A DNA stretch of 64,000 nt from Aplidium turbinatum (taxonomy: Eukaryota; Chordata; Ascidiacea; Aplousobranchia; Polyclinidae): positions 26,605,824 to 26,669,823 of the forward strand of contig OU964919.1 in the NCBI GenBank assembly GCA_918807975.1, in the 5' to 3' direction. Under the pieces are notes generated by a model. The model was given only the letters and a program-made list of their open reading frames with translations. It searched no databases and was not told where the DNA came from. This document shows, one piece after another, positions 44,739 to 56,911 of the stretch. Position numbers and translations under genes: made by a program. The number at the start of each line of letters is the position of its first letter. Positions within the stretch are counted from its first letter, which is position 1.

Positions 44739-45773
44739 CAGGGGTCGGCAACCTATGGCCTGCGGGCCAGGTCCGGCCCGCCAGGCGCTTCGTTCCGGCC
44801 CGCGAGCAGTTCCAAGCAAAAGCACGCAATTCGGCCGCGACGATAAATAAGTTGTTTTTCGCATGCTAAAATCATAGTGCAACAAAACCACGGATACTAC
44901 CTCGTGCTACAAATTATATGCTTCATTGCACGTTTCATTTTTGTGCAAAAGTTTAACTAGACTGATTCAATAAGATGATGCAATCTTGAACAAGCCAGAT
45001 GACATCACAATGCTGGAAATCAAGAAAAAGAATTAATTGTAATTTTGCACATTTTTCCAATCTTGGTAACAACAGTCCGTCAAGCACGTTGAAATATGTG
45101 GAGGTTATTGTTGACATCAAACAGCAGTTTGCTTCCCGGTTCCAGGACATGCGAAGGCACAAACGCGAATTCGCGTTACTGGCAACACCTTTTGATGTGG
45201 ATCCAGCCGATGCGGACAATAGCGTGCAGATGGAACTGATTGAACTTCAGAATAATACAACGTTAAAGTCGAAGTTTCACGTTACTTCTCCAGAAGTGTT
45301 TTACAAAGAACATGTATCTGCAACCCTATTTCCGAAATTACGAGATAATGCGAAAAAAATTTCATCCATGTTTGGGAACACTTATCTTTATGAACAATTA
45401 TTTTCCAAGATGAACTTTGCAAAAAATAAACTTCGATCACGTTTATCTGATGGACATGTTAATGATGTTTTACAAATTTCTTGTTCCAATATCAAAACTG
45501 ACTTTGGCAATTTGGCAAAAAAATGCAAACAACATCAACATTCACATTAAATTGTTACACACATTTGTTCTTTTAATAATCGGTTTCAAAGTAATGAATT
45601 CCTTTTAGCATATCAATGAACATATTATATAAGCATGAATAGGAGTATAAAACGCCGTGCAATTTAAGGGTAAGATATTCGCGTTTCGGAAAAGCTGTCC
45701 CGGCAGTTACGGCTCGCCAGTATATTTTATTTTATCAAATTGGCCCGCGGCTCAAAAAGGTTGCCGACTCCTG
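44739..45773 (+). mobile_element. Internally deleted hAT with transposase C-terminus
   Basis: CAGGGGTCGGCAACCTATGG and AAAAGGTTGCCGACTCCTG are inverted ends with an exact 8-bp duplication, GCTTAGGG. GC-rich subterminal GCGGGCC/GGCCCGC motifs are typical of Charlie/ZBED-like hATs. Confidence 0.9.
44999..45550 (+). pseudogene. hAT transposase C-terminal fragment
   Basis: An open frame of 183 codons covers the last third of a GTF2IRD2/ZBED5-like hAT transposase. It has FASRFQDMRRHKREFALLAT with PFDVD, then MELIELQNNTTLKSKF, FYKEHVSATLFPKLRDNAKK and SSMFGNTYLYEQLFSKMNFA. The last block is the dimerisation motif (usually MFGSTYLCEQLFSxM). RSRLSDGHVNDVLQISCSNI closes the usual C-terminus. The BED finger and the first catalytic region are missing, and the upstream deletion lies inside the element. 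The long open frame suggests recent decay, or capture of a stable C-terminal piece. Confidence 0.85.
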
Positions 45774-45781
45774 GCTTAGGG

Positions 45782-48056
45782 GAAGACACTACTTGAAATG
45801 ATGCACCACACAAAAGATTTTCAATGAAGACTGAGTCTAAAAACCGATGTGGATTGTGCTGCACAATAACTTCAAGTTTAGGACAGAAAAGGCACAAAAA
45901 TATCACGATAAAAATAAAGATCTTGTGGGAAATTTTCGAGAATCATAACACGACGCAAATACCATAAATGCGTAGTTTGCATGCTGCTCTAAGCTGGCCG
46001 GCAACAACAAAGGTAGACAATACAGGCAGTTTATAATTCGATAACAGCGCAATAAACATTATAAATACATAAACCGACAACTTTCTTTTACAAACGTTTT
46101 ACGTCTAATGGTAAATTTTCCCCCAACAATTTTTTGTGAAGCGCTTGCAAACCACGGTTTTGTAAAATAATTCATCATTATTATTTTTTACTTCTCGGAT
46201 ATTGTAAAACGTCATCAGCAAAATTACAAAAAAAAATTCATTACTTCAATGTAGTAGGACTAAGAATTTTTTTATAGAATTGTAGCCACGTTGTTTCAAC
46301 AAAGAAGCCATTTTTTGGCAATATAAAGTTATAGAAAATAATTTGCAATCCTGCAAATGTTTGGAAAGAATCTAGGAAGTCTTCTCACAATTTGGCACAA
46401 AATGATTATGTTTATTGTGTCTCTGCAATATTTTTAAGACAAACTTTGAAGCTTCATTATAATCATTTTTATCTTTGAAGTCAAAAGTTAATTTTTTTTT
46501 GGCTAGAAACATAATCGCTGCCTTGCTGATGTTGTCGCCTTTACGCATATTTTTTGTGTTTCAAACAATGACGACCCAGTCAGCAATCCAGTCCTTTAAC
46601 ATGGATTCAACATTTGTAAGTTACGTTAAATTTATGTAGCTTTGCTGACTGTGAGTTATTTCACATTTCCTTTGTTTACGCATGTTCCTCATCAATTCGC
46701 TGTTGCATTGTTTCGACGCTGGCGGACTAAAAATGTATTTTCAAATTGATTGACACAATCTTCAATAAAAAGTGAGCTTCGAACTTAGCTTTGTTGATGT
46801 AAATGCTGTATTGTTTGTGGATGTAATTTATGAGTCATGTTTATAAACACCCGTAAGCGAAATGACTTATGATGTGGCCTGCATGATATTTGTGATGCGA
46901 CTTGACACAAATCCACAATTTCAAAAACACCTAATGTGAACTTAGAAATTTCAGATAATTTCAACAACTTGTTCAATTGTCTTTTCTCTACTAAAAATAT
47001 TCATACTACAAACTCAATTGTAGACCTAAAATACACAAACGAAGGTGTAAACAGCTATTCAACTCAAGCAGGCTAAGCTCTTACTTATGAGAAATTTGGT
47101 TCCATAAAACTAGAAGCTAGCCATGAGTTTGGGAATGCATTAGTTTAGGACAAAAATGTAAGACAACAAACGCAGTTTTGTTTTTTTTCAAATTCGTGTA
47201 ACAATATTACTCTGATTGTAACTATTTCAGAATGAGTGAGTAGCTTACAATAAGATTTGCTCGCAAGTCGTAAATCTTTATCAATGCAATGATTCGGCAC
47301 ACCGCACACACACTTCGTGCCTTCGATCGAGCTCATTGTTTTTCAGAACTTTGCATGAAATCGGATTAGCACGGTAATTAAATAGTAGCAAGATAAATCA
47401 AAATTGTCGTTTTTGGGTGCCTTTGCAAAAATTGAAATATCAAGTTTAACATATAAAATTTTAAAATAATGACTTTTTAAACTTATAGACAAATGATTTG
47501 TTTTCACACCAGTGCAACTTCTGTTGAAATAGCACCAGCGGATCACACGTAACAGCTGATTGAATTTGATCCAAAAACGGCCCCCCCCCCCTTGAGCAGT
47601 TAACTTCCAAAAAAACGTTAAAAAGCAAAGGGTTAATGCAGTGTGCAAAATATTAAGTGCTCTATTTCAGACAGTTGCTCTCATTTTCTTTGCAGTTTAT
47701 AGCCTACTCCCTCGCTTTTTCTCTTCTTGCTTTTAGTGCCTGGGATACTGCAAGCTAATAACTATTACGTAACAATCCTAACCGTTGTGTAATCATTCAA
47801 CTTTTATATTTTATCTGGTCTGATTTTCTCTTTGAACGTTTTCGTCATTTCAAAGAAAGTATTTTGATCTTGTGCCTAAATAACTGATTGAATTTCAACT
47901 AGAAATGCCAATTTGACTTGGTGATTTGTGGAAATGTGTGAGGAGTAAAGATTAAACACGTAGGTGGAGACTAAGTAAAACGGGATCTTGAGCACTAAAT
48001 AAGAGTTTACAAAATGGCAGACAATCGTCATAATTTAGACTACCGCTCTCCGAATG
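45782..48056. other. Intronic stretch with one small palindrome and a C-run
   Basis: A PM-B-like copy lies at 46573-46652 (CCCAGTCAGCAA with TTGCTGACTGTG). A run of C occurs near 47581-47591. No gene is seen. Confidence 0.4.
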
Positions 48057-48059
48057 CTA

Positions 48060-48236
48060 GTTGACGCTGATGCGGTTGTTCAAAGAAGCCGATCTTTGAT
48101 CGGTATTTCCACGCGCTCGCGCTACTTTTGATTGGGAAACTTTGATAAAGAATCGGAAAGAATCGGCAATTTTTTCCGATGCCGATTCTCCAAAAATTGC
48201 CGATACCTGCCGATTCCGATTAATCGGCACATCCTT
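48060..48236. mobile_element. hAT terminus fragment (AATCGGCACATCC end)
   Basis: The sequence ends CGATTCCGATTAATCGGCACATCCTTA, the right end of a hAT of the TAxGGATGTGCCGAT type. Repeated GCCGAT/ATCGG motifs fill about 150 bp. The left end was not found. Confidence 0.5.
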
Positions 48237-48489
48237 ACTCGTGTCATCTCTTAATGCTGTTGTAAACAATATTATATGTGCTTGCAAGTTAGTAAATTAT
48301 TAGGTGCTTTAATGAAATAATTACCAAAGTCTTGAAAATTCAAATCAATAATAAATTTTACTTTCAGCTGTAAATAAATTACAGCATATTATGGTGACTG
48401 TTGTGCAAAAGTTTGCATAGTACAGTGATGTAACAGAAAATGCAATTTCTGCTCTGCTAATCAATACCCAAGAGCTATTCATATGTCAA

Positions 48490-49180
48490 ATGACAGCACA
48501 AGCTTTGCTCTCAAAGTTGAGAGTAGTCATGTTTTGTCAATATCTCGCATATGGCTGTAGCGAACTCAAGTGTTCAAAAATCTTTGTTTGTCCAAAACAG
48601 TTGATTGCAGATGTAATTTGCCAATTTAATCTTAAAAAATGGATTCAGTGGGTTCCAAAGTATATTTTAAGATTGTACAACGCGTACTGCATCCCAATTA
48701 TGATCTACAACTGTAATAGCTGGTCTGTTACCAAAGCAAGTCTTGAAAGATTGGATGCCTGTCATCGAAGACATTTACGTGTCATAACTGGTCATACTTG
48801 GCCAAACAGTCTTATCTCGAACAAAAATCTCTACAAAATATGCAACAGTGAACCATTGTCTTGCAAGATCTCCACCATGAGATGGAACATGTTTGGACAC
48901 ATTCTGAGACTTCACCAGGACTCACCTCCTCAGAAAGCCCTTGAATTTGCAATAATTGGCAGCAAAAAGTACCAAGGCCGAACCGGATGTCACCGTATCA
49001 ATTTATTACAACTGCTGAGATCTGACATCAGAAAAGCTGGCCTGGGATCCCTGTTTAGCACACCACATCTCCATCGATTGCAAAACATCACAAAGGACAA
49101 AACAGATTGGAGATCCTATCAACCTTGTTGAAAGACTGATCGAAGCCAGCGGATGCCAAACAATTTGGCTACACTGGCAG
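48490..49180 (+). mobile_element. LINE reverse-transcriptase C-terminal fragment
   Basis: A 213-codon frame (48490-49131) covers the region behind the RT core of a non-LTR element. YNAYCIPIMIYNCNSWSVTK is the usual Y..C.P.M.YG.E.W.L block. LERLDACHRRHLRVITGHTW, STMRWNMFGHILRLHQDSPP and QKALEFA follow in the usual order. It differs clearly from the PHD-bearing LINEs in this window. Its 3' sequence stops at the BEL element at 49181. The DNA beyond that element, 60344-60376, ends in an ATAAT-repeat tract that would suit the LINE's own 3' tail, so the BEL probably landed in this LINE's 3' end. Confidence 0.75.
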
Positions 49181-49483
49181 TGTTCCAGAGGCTCATTTGT
49201 TTATTGTTTCTACGCACGCGTCATCTGATTTGTTAGCGCTTTACCTGCGGGAAGGCGCCTTCTCAAAGGTAGAGCCAGTTTTCTGTTATTTGCCGTCCGG
49301 ATGGCAAAAATCTTTTGGTGTTACTGCTTGGTATTTGTGAAAGACTATTTTTAATCCTTCAATAAGAAAATCAAATCAACTTCAAAAATTGTGTGTTAAA
49401 AGAAGTCTTAGAAAGGATAGGGAAACTTATGTTACAAGCTCTCTAAATTTAAGTCTCTGTAAACAACTTAGAGGGACGAACCA
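49181..49483 (+). repeat. BEL/Pao left LTR
   Basis: 303 bp, TG...CA ends. Nearly identical in sequence to the right LTR, with which it aligns along its whole length. Confidence 0.92.
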
Positions 49484-49770
49484 AATTAAAAATAGTAGTT
49501 CAAAGACCATCAAATTAATCTAACTTTGCAACATCAGAAGAAAGAAGAAAAGAAACCTAATGTGAAAGAATTCAATCATAAGGGAAATAAATAAAGAAGC
49601 TTCAGAAGAAACAAAGAACAGCCAAACAAACGAACTCTTGGCATGCAAGGTAGTTCCGAACTTTTCTCAATTGAGTAATTAATCGTAGTGTTGTATTATA
49701 TTGTATTTCTTTAGCCGGTAATTAATTGTAGTATTGTACTGTAATTCTTTAACCAGTAATTGTTAGGCAA

Positions 49771-52700
49771 ATGTCTTCGTCGCCCATATCTAGTTGTATC
49801 TTTGAGGGCCTAAATGTTGGAATTGGTGATCATGGTGATGTGTTGAGGGCCACCCACCCACCGATCGTTAATTTGACTAAAGAGTGTGATGAGACAGTTC
49901 CGGAGGTTAACTACACATATAAAAAGGGGTCTCATCCCATGACAACTCGGCTTAAAGCTAAGATCGAAACTCAATCCCATCTGGCTGCTTACGAATCCCG
50001 ACTTAAACTACAGCCTCGAAACTTTGACCCCGATTCAGGGCACTCTGAAGCCCTTATAGAATTTAATGAACAAAGAGAAATTAATGCCCTAATAACTAGG
50101 AATGAATTGAAAAAGGAAGAGATAAGATCTAACCTAGCCATTCAAAACTTAAGTGCCAAGTCTGAATTCAAGAAACAGCAAATTAAATTAAATGTCACTA
50201 CTGGCTTGGGTGAAGATCACCGATCGTTTCCCGAGTCTAGCACTAATCTGAATACTAACGTTCCCTTTGATGACCCCACGTATCCGGAATTTAAGAGACG
50301 TGGAAGCTTTGGGGCCGCTAGAGATGCCCCCACGTACCCGGAATTTAAAAGACATGTAAGCTTTGGGGCCGCTAGAGATGACCCCACCGAGTCGAATTTA
50401 AATAGGAACGATAATTTAACCTGGGAAGCCTTACTTCTTGACGAAACCCCAGCGGTCTCTCGATCCCCGGAGCCTTATGTGCCCGAGTCTAACTTTAGGG
50501 ACACGTATGGGTGCCAGACGACAGGAACTCAGAACTTTGGTACGAACCATTCTCACAACCCACAAGTAATCCCAAGGCACGTAAGTACTGGTCGTTCTAA
50601 CATCTATGATTCTCGGCCACCCAGGGAGTCTGAAATTAATTGTACACAACAAGATTCATTTTTTCAATATCAAAACTGTAGGGCCTATCTCGATAGAGCT
50701 ACTTTAATTGCTTATAATGGGGAGAATATGCCCTTCATATTTTTCAAAAATCGCATCACTGCTTTAATGAAAAGCTGCCCCTTCCAAGAATCTTGCCTAA
50801 CTTTACTGCAAGCTGCGTGTGTCGGAACGGCTGCGCAAACTATAGCTAATCTTGTTTCTGATACCCCAGGTTTGCCTCCTGAGGCTAGGATTAAAATGTC
50901 TCTAGAACGGCTATCACAACGCTTTGGAGTACGTGGTGGCTTTTATGCGGAACCGGAAGTCAGGAAGTATCGTTACGGACCTAAGTGGCCATCGGTGTCG
51001 GCTTCTATGTGGAAAGACTACAAAGATCAATTATCACAATGTTTGCTTTACGCCCAGGCACATGACCAACGCGACAAGTTGGAAGGACGGTTTGTATTAG
51101 ACTTAGCGAAACGACTGCCACTGGCAACACAATCGAAATTTTTAGACTTCCTGTTTGAGCAACATGGCAGTACTAACGAACCTGAGTTTCACAATTTACT
51201 TGATTTTGTAGTACGGGAAGAAACATGTCTATCTTCCGACTTCGCCATATTGTTGCTAGGTGATTCTGACTCTTCGGGAGCCAAAATGACGTACAAGAAA
51301 TCATCTGCATGCCCAGTGAGGCAAACTTCAGCAAAGGTATTTAGTAACAGTAAATATTCCTTTACAACACGCCCTTGTCTTTGTTGTTCGGTGAATGGTG
51401 CTGAAGAACATCACCGTTCATCACAATGTACTAGATTCTTAAACATGTCTCTTGTAGAACGAAAAAACCTGATCATTAAGGCTAAAAGATGTTTGAATTG
51501 CTTGAGTAGTAACCATATTGTTGATGACTGTACCTACGGTAATACTTGTCGTGAATGCAGAGATGATCGAGTTGAAAAGCATCATTTCCTCTTACATCAA
51601 CTTTATAAGTTGGTACCTCAGTGTAATTCTTCTACAAAAGTACACTACAACGGCAATAGAAATCAGGCACCTGGACGCAACAACAACTTAGAGGTACGTA
51701 GCGTCTGTATCCGGAATGTCAAGGCGGCCTGGAATCGTGTGACTGCCGCCCGGATTGTCAATCCTATCAACGGACAGTCGAAGTTAGTTTACTGTCAACA
51801 TGACCCAGGATCTCAACTAACCTTTGTGTCAAGTAAATTAGTCCGAGACCTGGGTTTATCTCCTTTCGACAATGTATCGTTTAATATGGATACAATGATT
51901 GGGAAGAAAGCAACCAATGCTGATTTAGTAGAGTTTAGCATCCAGTCATTAAGCACTGGAGATTTGTTTAACAGCATTACATCAGTAGTCAACCCCCCTT
52001 GGGGTGATGATGTTCACGCACTGCCACACAGACAGAACGTGAGTGACTATCGGAATTTTGATGATGTAGAGATTTTTTCCTTAGACAAAATGGACACGGT
52101 CGACGTACTTATAGGTAACGACAATGCTCATCTCATGTTGGTCCACGAGGAGCGCCCAGGAGGAAAGGTTACTGACCCACACGCAATTCTTACTCCTCTT
52201 GGTTGGCTGGCCTGTGGTGGGAGACCACCCATAGAGGCGAGCGTTACAAAAGTTGGTAAAACCAGTCTGGCTTTAGAATGTGATGTGATATCTTACCTCA
52301 AATCTGAAGTTAAAACTAAAAATCAGGAAATTAATGACCTGAAAGAGGTGATTAGGGAAATCTCGATAAATGACGAATTACCTCAGTTATCTCGTAATGA
52401 TGTGATTGCAACTCAACAAGTCGAACCAAATATTAAGTTAGAAGGGAAACAATTTGAAATCCCCGTCCCTTTGATGAGTAACATCAACTTACCTAACAAT
52501 TATAAGCTGGCGGTAGACAGGGCTGCGGCACTTCGGAAAAAGGCTTTGAAACAACCCGACCTTTGTGAATATCTAACCGATACGATGAAAGACTTGCAGT
52601 CGAATGGCTATATCGAGCGTATCGATGACGACTTGAGTGCAACTCACGCTACGGGTTGTACATGGTATCTGCCATATTTTGTCACTTCGCAATCTAAGAA

Positions 52701-53381
52701 GCGCATTGTATATGATGGGAAGTCCGAATTTAACGGCGTGTGTGTAAATGACATAATTATGTCTGGCCCTGATCTTTTGAATCCGTTGCTACATGTGCTA
52801 ACTAGGTTCAGGTTAGGGAAATTCGCCTTGATGGCCGATGTTACAAAATGTTTCTTTCAGATAAGACTGCCTGCGAGGCAGAGGAATCTCTTTCGAATAC
52901 TCTGGTTTGACCAAGATGACATAGAAAACGGCAAACTAGTCCCATTTCGTTTTTGTGTCCACCCTTGGGGTGTGAAAAGCAGCCCGTATGTAGCCTGTTT
53001 AGCCTTCAAGAAGATGGCTGAGCAGAATTCCAATGAGGCATGTAAGTTGACTTTAAGTAACGTTCTGCAGAATATGTACATGGATGACTTTATCTTTTCA
53101 GTTAATTGCTTGGAAGACGCAAAGAAAATCGCAGATGAATCAATAGAATTATTTCATAGTCGTGGCTTTAAACTAGTAAAGTGGAGTGCTAACAGAAGCG
53201 CTATGGATATTTTAGCTGGACTGACCAGTGAGTCCCTGGCGCCTGCTATCTGTGACCTTGATTTACATGCGGACGGGACGTATTTACCGTCTGCCAAGAC
53301 TTTGGGCTGTGTGTGGCAAACAGAGTCTGATGAGTTACTCATTAAATGCTCTCTAGAGCCCCTGGTTAAGTACACACGTAG
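49771..53381 (+). pseudogene. BEL/Pao gag, protease and reverse transcriptase part
   Basis: Gag-pol portion of the BEL element. The first 550 or so residues are gag; a tandem repeat of about 20 residues (TYPEFKR..SFGAARD) lies near residue 170-205. Zinc-knuckle-like clusters (CLCCSVNGAEEHH, CLNCLSSNHIVDDC, CRECRDDRVEKHH) lie at about 535-605. The aspartic protease region (CQHDPGSQLTFVSSKLVRDL) is near 675, and the reverse transcriptase follows, with YMDDFIFS near 1100. Together these would make a polyprotein that assembles particles in the cytoplasm and copies the element's RNA. The region is followed by the LINE. Confidence 0.9.
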
Positions 53382-56300
53382 TAGTAGTAGTCCAGTTTTA
53401 ATCCGGTGATGTCCCCGTTACCGAGGGTGGCCGGATTCACCTCCAAGTGCCGCAATCGTCTTCACACCCTGCCTCCACATCGATCTGTCTAGCGCGTCCT
53501 CTCTTGTCAAGCCCACCTTGCTGCTTTCTTCCTCAACTTGCTTTTTCCATGTTTTCTTTGGTCTTCCTTGTTTTCTATGACCCTCCACTCGCAACTCCAG
53601 CGCTCTTCTCAAAACATCATCTTCATCCCTTCTCAAAACATGCCCATACCACCTCACTCCATTCGCTTTTGCCAACTTATCAACACTCTCATTCAACCCA
53701 AGCAAGCTCATAAGTTCTTCGGTATTCCTTTTGTCCATCAGCTTTACACCACACATTGCTCTCACCATCGCTCTCTCAGTTCTTCTTAAAATCGCCAATT
53801 CGTTTTCCCGTAAGCACCATGTCTCACTTCCGTACAGCATTGCAGATCTCACACAACTAATATAAATTCTTCCTCTCATTTTCAACGGAAATCTTCTACC
53901 ACATAACAACTCTCGACACTCTCTGAATTTCACCCAACCAAACCTTCCTCTTGCAGTCACTGCCGCTTCACAACCACCACTGGCATTCAATCTATCTCCT
54001 AGATAGCAAAAGGCATTTACTGATTCAACTTCGTCATTCAGCTTTTCAACAGGACCAATCATTCCTTCCTCAATCTTCTTGCATCTTTCACATTCAAAAC
54101 CATCTCCAGATCTGCATGTCACTCTCTTCATCTTTGCACATCTTCCATGCACCCATTTCTTGCATTTCGTACATGTAACAGAATTTGCCATCACTCTTCT
54201 TCCGCAGACGCCACATGGGTCAATTTTGCTCATTGTGATTTTCCCTTCCGTTCCGCTTATTACGACCTTTGTCTTTTTGATGTTCACACGCATACCTTTA
54301 CATTCAAACGACTCCTTCCACTTCTCAAATTTCCCTCTCAGATCTTCCATTGTGTCACTCAACAAAACCAAATCATCGGCGTACAGTATCTCCATTAATG
54401 AATCTTCTCTTACACATTCGGTAATCACATCAATCACAATGGCAAAGATTAGAGGAGAGAGGACAGAACCCTGGTGTACACCAACCTTCACCGAAAACTC
54501 GTCTGAGAGGGCAGATCCAACGCGAACTCTCGTCCTTGCACCGTCGTAAAGACCCATTACGGCTTGCACGAGAGCTTCTGGCATTACTTTTTTTCTCATT
54601 GCCCATTCCATCACTCTTCTTGGAACTCTATCAAACGCCTTTTCCATGTCCACGAAACACATGTACAAGTTTTTACCCTTGTCTCGATATTCCTCTTGCA
54701 ACCTTCTCAAAATAAAAATAGCATCTGTCGTTCCCTTCCCAGGCATAAATCCACACTGCATCTCGTCCAGCTTCACCACAGATCTTATTCTATTCTCCAA
54801 CACCCTTTCCACTACCTTCATTGCATGCTCCAACAGTTTTATTCCCCTATATGACCCACAATCCATTACATCACCCTTTCCCTTGAAGATGGGTATCACC
54901 ACACTCATCTTCCATTCATTTGGCATTCCTTTTCCATCTAACACACGTTGACTGATTTCCTGCATTGCTTTCAGTCCTGTCTCTCCACTTGCGCGTATCA
55001 TTTCCACAGTGACTTCAGATAGTCCAGGAGCCTTCCCCGATTTCATTTTCTTCATTGCTTGCGTTACCTCCTCTCGAGTAACTCTCTTTAATGGACCTGC
55101 TACCACGTCGGCTTCCACATTTTGATCCCAATCGTTTTCCTCGTTCATTATCATCTCCATATGTTCTTTCCAAATTCTTCCACGATCTTTCTCACTGAAA
55201 CCAAGTTTTCCATCCCTTCCTTTAATACATCGTCCACCATCTACATCTTTCCCATCCCGCTTCATAACCTTCATAAACTTATATACTTCGTTAGGACTGT
55301 TTTTTAATTTGGTCAATTCCTGCTCAGCTTCTTTCTTCATAGCTTTTGCAACTATTCTCTTTGCCCGATTTTTCAATTGCTTGTACTTGAGCTTAGTTTC
55401 TTCTGATCTATTTCTGCACCAAGCCTTGTATGCGACTTTTTTCTCCCCAATCACTTCCCTCACATCTTCATTCCACCACCACGTATCTCCTCGATCCATC
55501 CTGCCTTTTGTTTTCCCACAAACTTCATCGCAAGCTTGCAAAACTCCATTCTTGAAGGATCCCCATACATCATTCACATCGTTGTGAACAAGACTTTCAA
55601 CTCTCTTTTTAAACCTTTCTCTTGTGTCGGCATCTTCTAACTTCCAAACTTTTCTTTTGATCACCCTTTTTTTATTTACAGTTTTCTTTAGACCTTTCTT
55701 GTCCAAATCGATAACCACCAACCTATGCTGAAGTTCGCATGGTATCGCTTTCACATCTTTGATCAGTTTTCTGTTTTTCCTGCATACCAACCCAAAGTCA
55801 ATTTCGGTTTCATTTCCACCTGCACTGAAAGTCACTTTTCTTCCTTCCTCTTTCTTAAACCAGGTATTTGCAACACACAGGTCCTTTTCATCACAAAACT
55901 CAAGTAGTCGCCTTCCATCGCGATTTCTTTCTCCCACGCCAAACCCTCCATGAACACCTTCAAACCCATCAATTTGTTGGCCAACGTGGCCATTAAAGTC
56001 CCCAAGACCCAATACAATTTCCTGATCACTTCTTGTGCTCCATTCATAGGCCATTTCATCATAAAACCTTTCTTTTTCTGCATCGGATCTTCCACTTTGT
56101 GGTGCATAAGCACAAATTATTCTCATCACTACATTCTCGACCACCATCACTATCGCCATTACTCTGTCACTCTGTCTACGAACCTCAACAACATTTTCAT
56201 ATAGCTCTTCCTTTACCAAAATCCCAACTCCTCCGGTCCCAATATCATTGCCCGACCACCACAGCTTGTATCTCCGTCCTTTGACACCCAAAAACCTGGC

Positions 56301-56901
56301 TCCTTTGTTCCTCCATCGGACTTCCTGTAAACAGCAAACATCTACCTTCCTCATTCTCAGCTCTTCACTCACCTCAGTACCTCTACAACGCAAACTTCCA
56401 ACATTTAGACTTCCCAGTCGTATCCCTGAATTTTTAACAGAAACGTCAGACAACCCGGAGATTCTTCGCACCCCCTGCCCATTTAAGGGCTGCCGGGGAC
56501 TGGGGGCCATTCTATTTTTGACACTCATCATTAGGATTTTTTGGTGCATGTTTTTCTACAGGGAGCATGCCCTTGCTTACCCCCAACCTCCATTTAAAGA
56601 CCGGAGTGGTCTTGATGACCGGATGCCTCTGCACGACAACTAACGAGTTCGGCCAACCCGGGTTTGACTTAAGTTTTCCTTCTTGAAAGATGTTGCCATT
56701 GTAGCCGTTGTAGCATGTAGCTATCATCCGCCTACGCCGCCAACCTGCCTGGCACGGGCATCAATGTCAGAAGTGAGGTCCAGAACTACCAGCGGGACGT
56801 GTTCCGGTGCCAACGGGCCCAGACCTGGAGTAAGGTGCTACCTCTCCTCCTGATATTGAGGATGCAGTTTAACGTCATACCCAGGACGAGAACTATGAAC
56901 T
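53382..56901 (-). mobile_element. Full-length RTE-like LINE with PHD finger, inserted in BEL
   Basis: Bounded by ACGTAG on both sides (53376-53381 and 56902-56907), a short target duplication. The 3' end carries a (CTA)n tail on its own strand, like the (GAT)n tails of the related copies at 6195, 31336 and 60376. The 5' leader of about 350 bp and the short 3' UTR suggest a complete element. One uninterrupted reading frame (53418-56549) covers endonuclease, reverse transcriptase and the C-terminal region, so it looks recently active. Confidence 0.88.
53418..56549 (-). CDS. LINE endonuclease/reverse transcriptase with PHD finger
   Basis: A 1043-residue protein that would nick target DNA and copy LINE RNA into the nick. 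The apurinic-like endonuclease (about residues 43-275) has SLNVGSL, CLQEVRW, CAYAPQSG, GDFNGHVG, TEIDF and LQHRLVV, the order seen in RTE/craniofacial-development-protein-2-like proteins. The reverse transcriptase (about 480-760) has FVDMEKAFDRVPR, HQGSVLSPLIFAIVIDV and the catalytic YADD at about 723-726. At about 779-823, C-x2-C-x10-C-x2-C-x4-H-x2-C followed by C-x2-C matches a Cys4-His-Cys3 PHD finger. The last 200 residues have YLGDRLNASGGCEAAVTARG and GSETWCLRENELAILRRTER. No frameshift is seen. The ATG at 56549 is the first in frame; an upstream start is possible. Confidence 0.9.
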   Translation of the reverse strand: MHQKILMMSVKNRMAPSPRQPLNGQGVRRISGLSDVSVKNSGIRLGSLNVGSLRCRGTEVSEELRMRKVDVCCLQEVRWRNKGARFLGVKGRRYKLWWSGNDIGTGGVGILVKEELYENVVEVRRQSDRVMAIVMVVENVVMRIICAYAPQSGRSDAEKERFYDEMAYEWSTRSDQEIVLGLGDFNGHVGQQIDGFEGVHGGFGVGERNRDGRRLLEFCDEKDLCVANTWFKKEEGRKVTFSAGGNETEIDFGLVCRKNRKLIKDVKAIPCELQHRLVVIDLDKKGLKKTVNKKRVIKRKVWKLEDADTRERFKKRVESLVHNDVNDVWGSFKNGVLQACDEVCGKTKGRMDRGDTWWWNEDVREVIGEKKVAYKAWCRNRSEETKLKYKQLKNRAKRIVAKAMKKEAEQELTKLKNSPNEVYKFMKVMKRDGKDVDGGRCIKGRDGKLGFSEKDRGRIWKEHMEMIMNEENDWDQNVEADVVAGPLKRVTREEVTQAMKKMKSGKAPGLSEVTVEMIRASGETGLKAMQEISQRVLDGKGMPNEWKMSVVIPIFKGKGDVMDCGSYRGIKLLEHAMKVVERVLENRIRSVVKLDEMQCGFMPGKGTTDAIFILRRLQEEYRDKGKNLYMCFVDMEKAFDRVPRRVMEWAMRKKVMPEALVQAVMGLYDGARTRVRVGSALSDEFSVKVGVHQGSVLSPLIFAIVIDVITECVREDSLMEILYADDLVLLSDTMEDLRGKFEKWKESFECKGMRVNIKKTKVVISGTEGKITMSKIDPCGVCGRRVMANSVTCTKCKKWVHGRCAKMKRVTCRSGDGFECERCKKIEEGMIGPVEKLNDEVESVNAFCYLGDRLNASGGCEAAVTARGRFGWVKFRECRELLCGRRFPLKMRGRIYISCVRSAMLYGSETWCLRENELAILRRTERAMVRAMCGVKLMDKRNTEELMSLLGLNESVDKLAKANGVRWYGHVLRRDEDDVLRRALELRVEGHRKQGRPKKTWKKQVEEESSKVGLTREDALDRSMWRQGVKTIAALGGESGHPR

Positions 56902-56911
56902 ACGTAGAACT

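Noticed and set aside
53447-56643. Many plus-strand frames rich in His/Ser/Pro opposite the LINE
   Set aside because: They are antisense shadows of the LINE reading frame, with no independent similarity.
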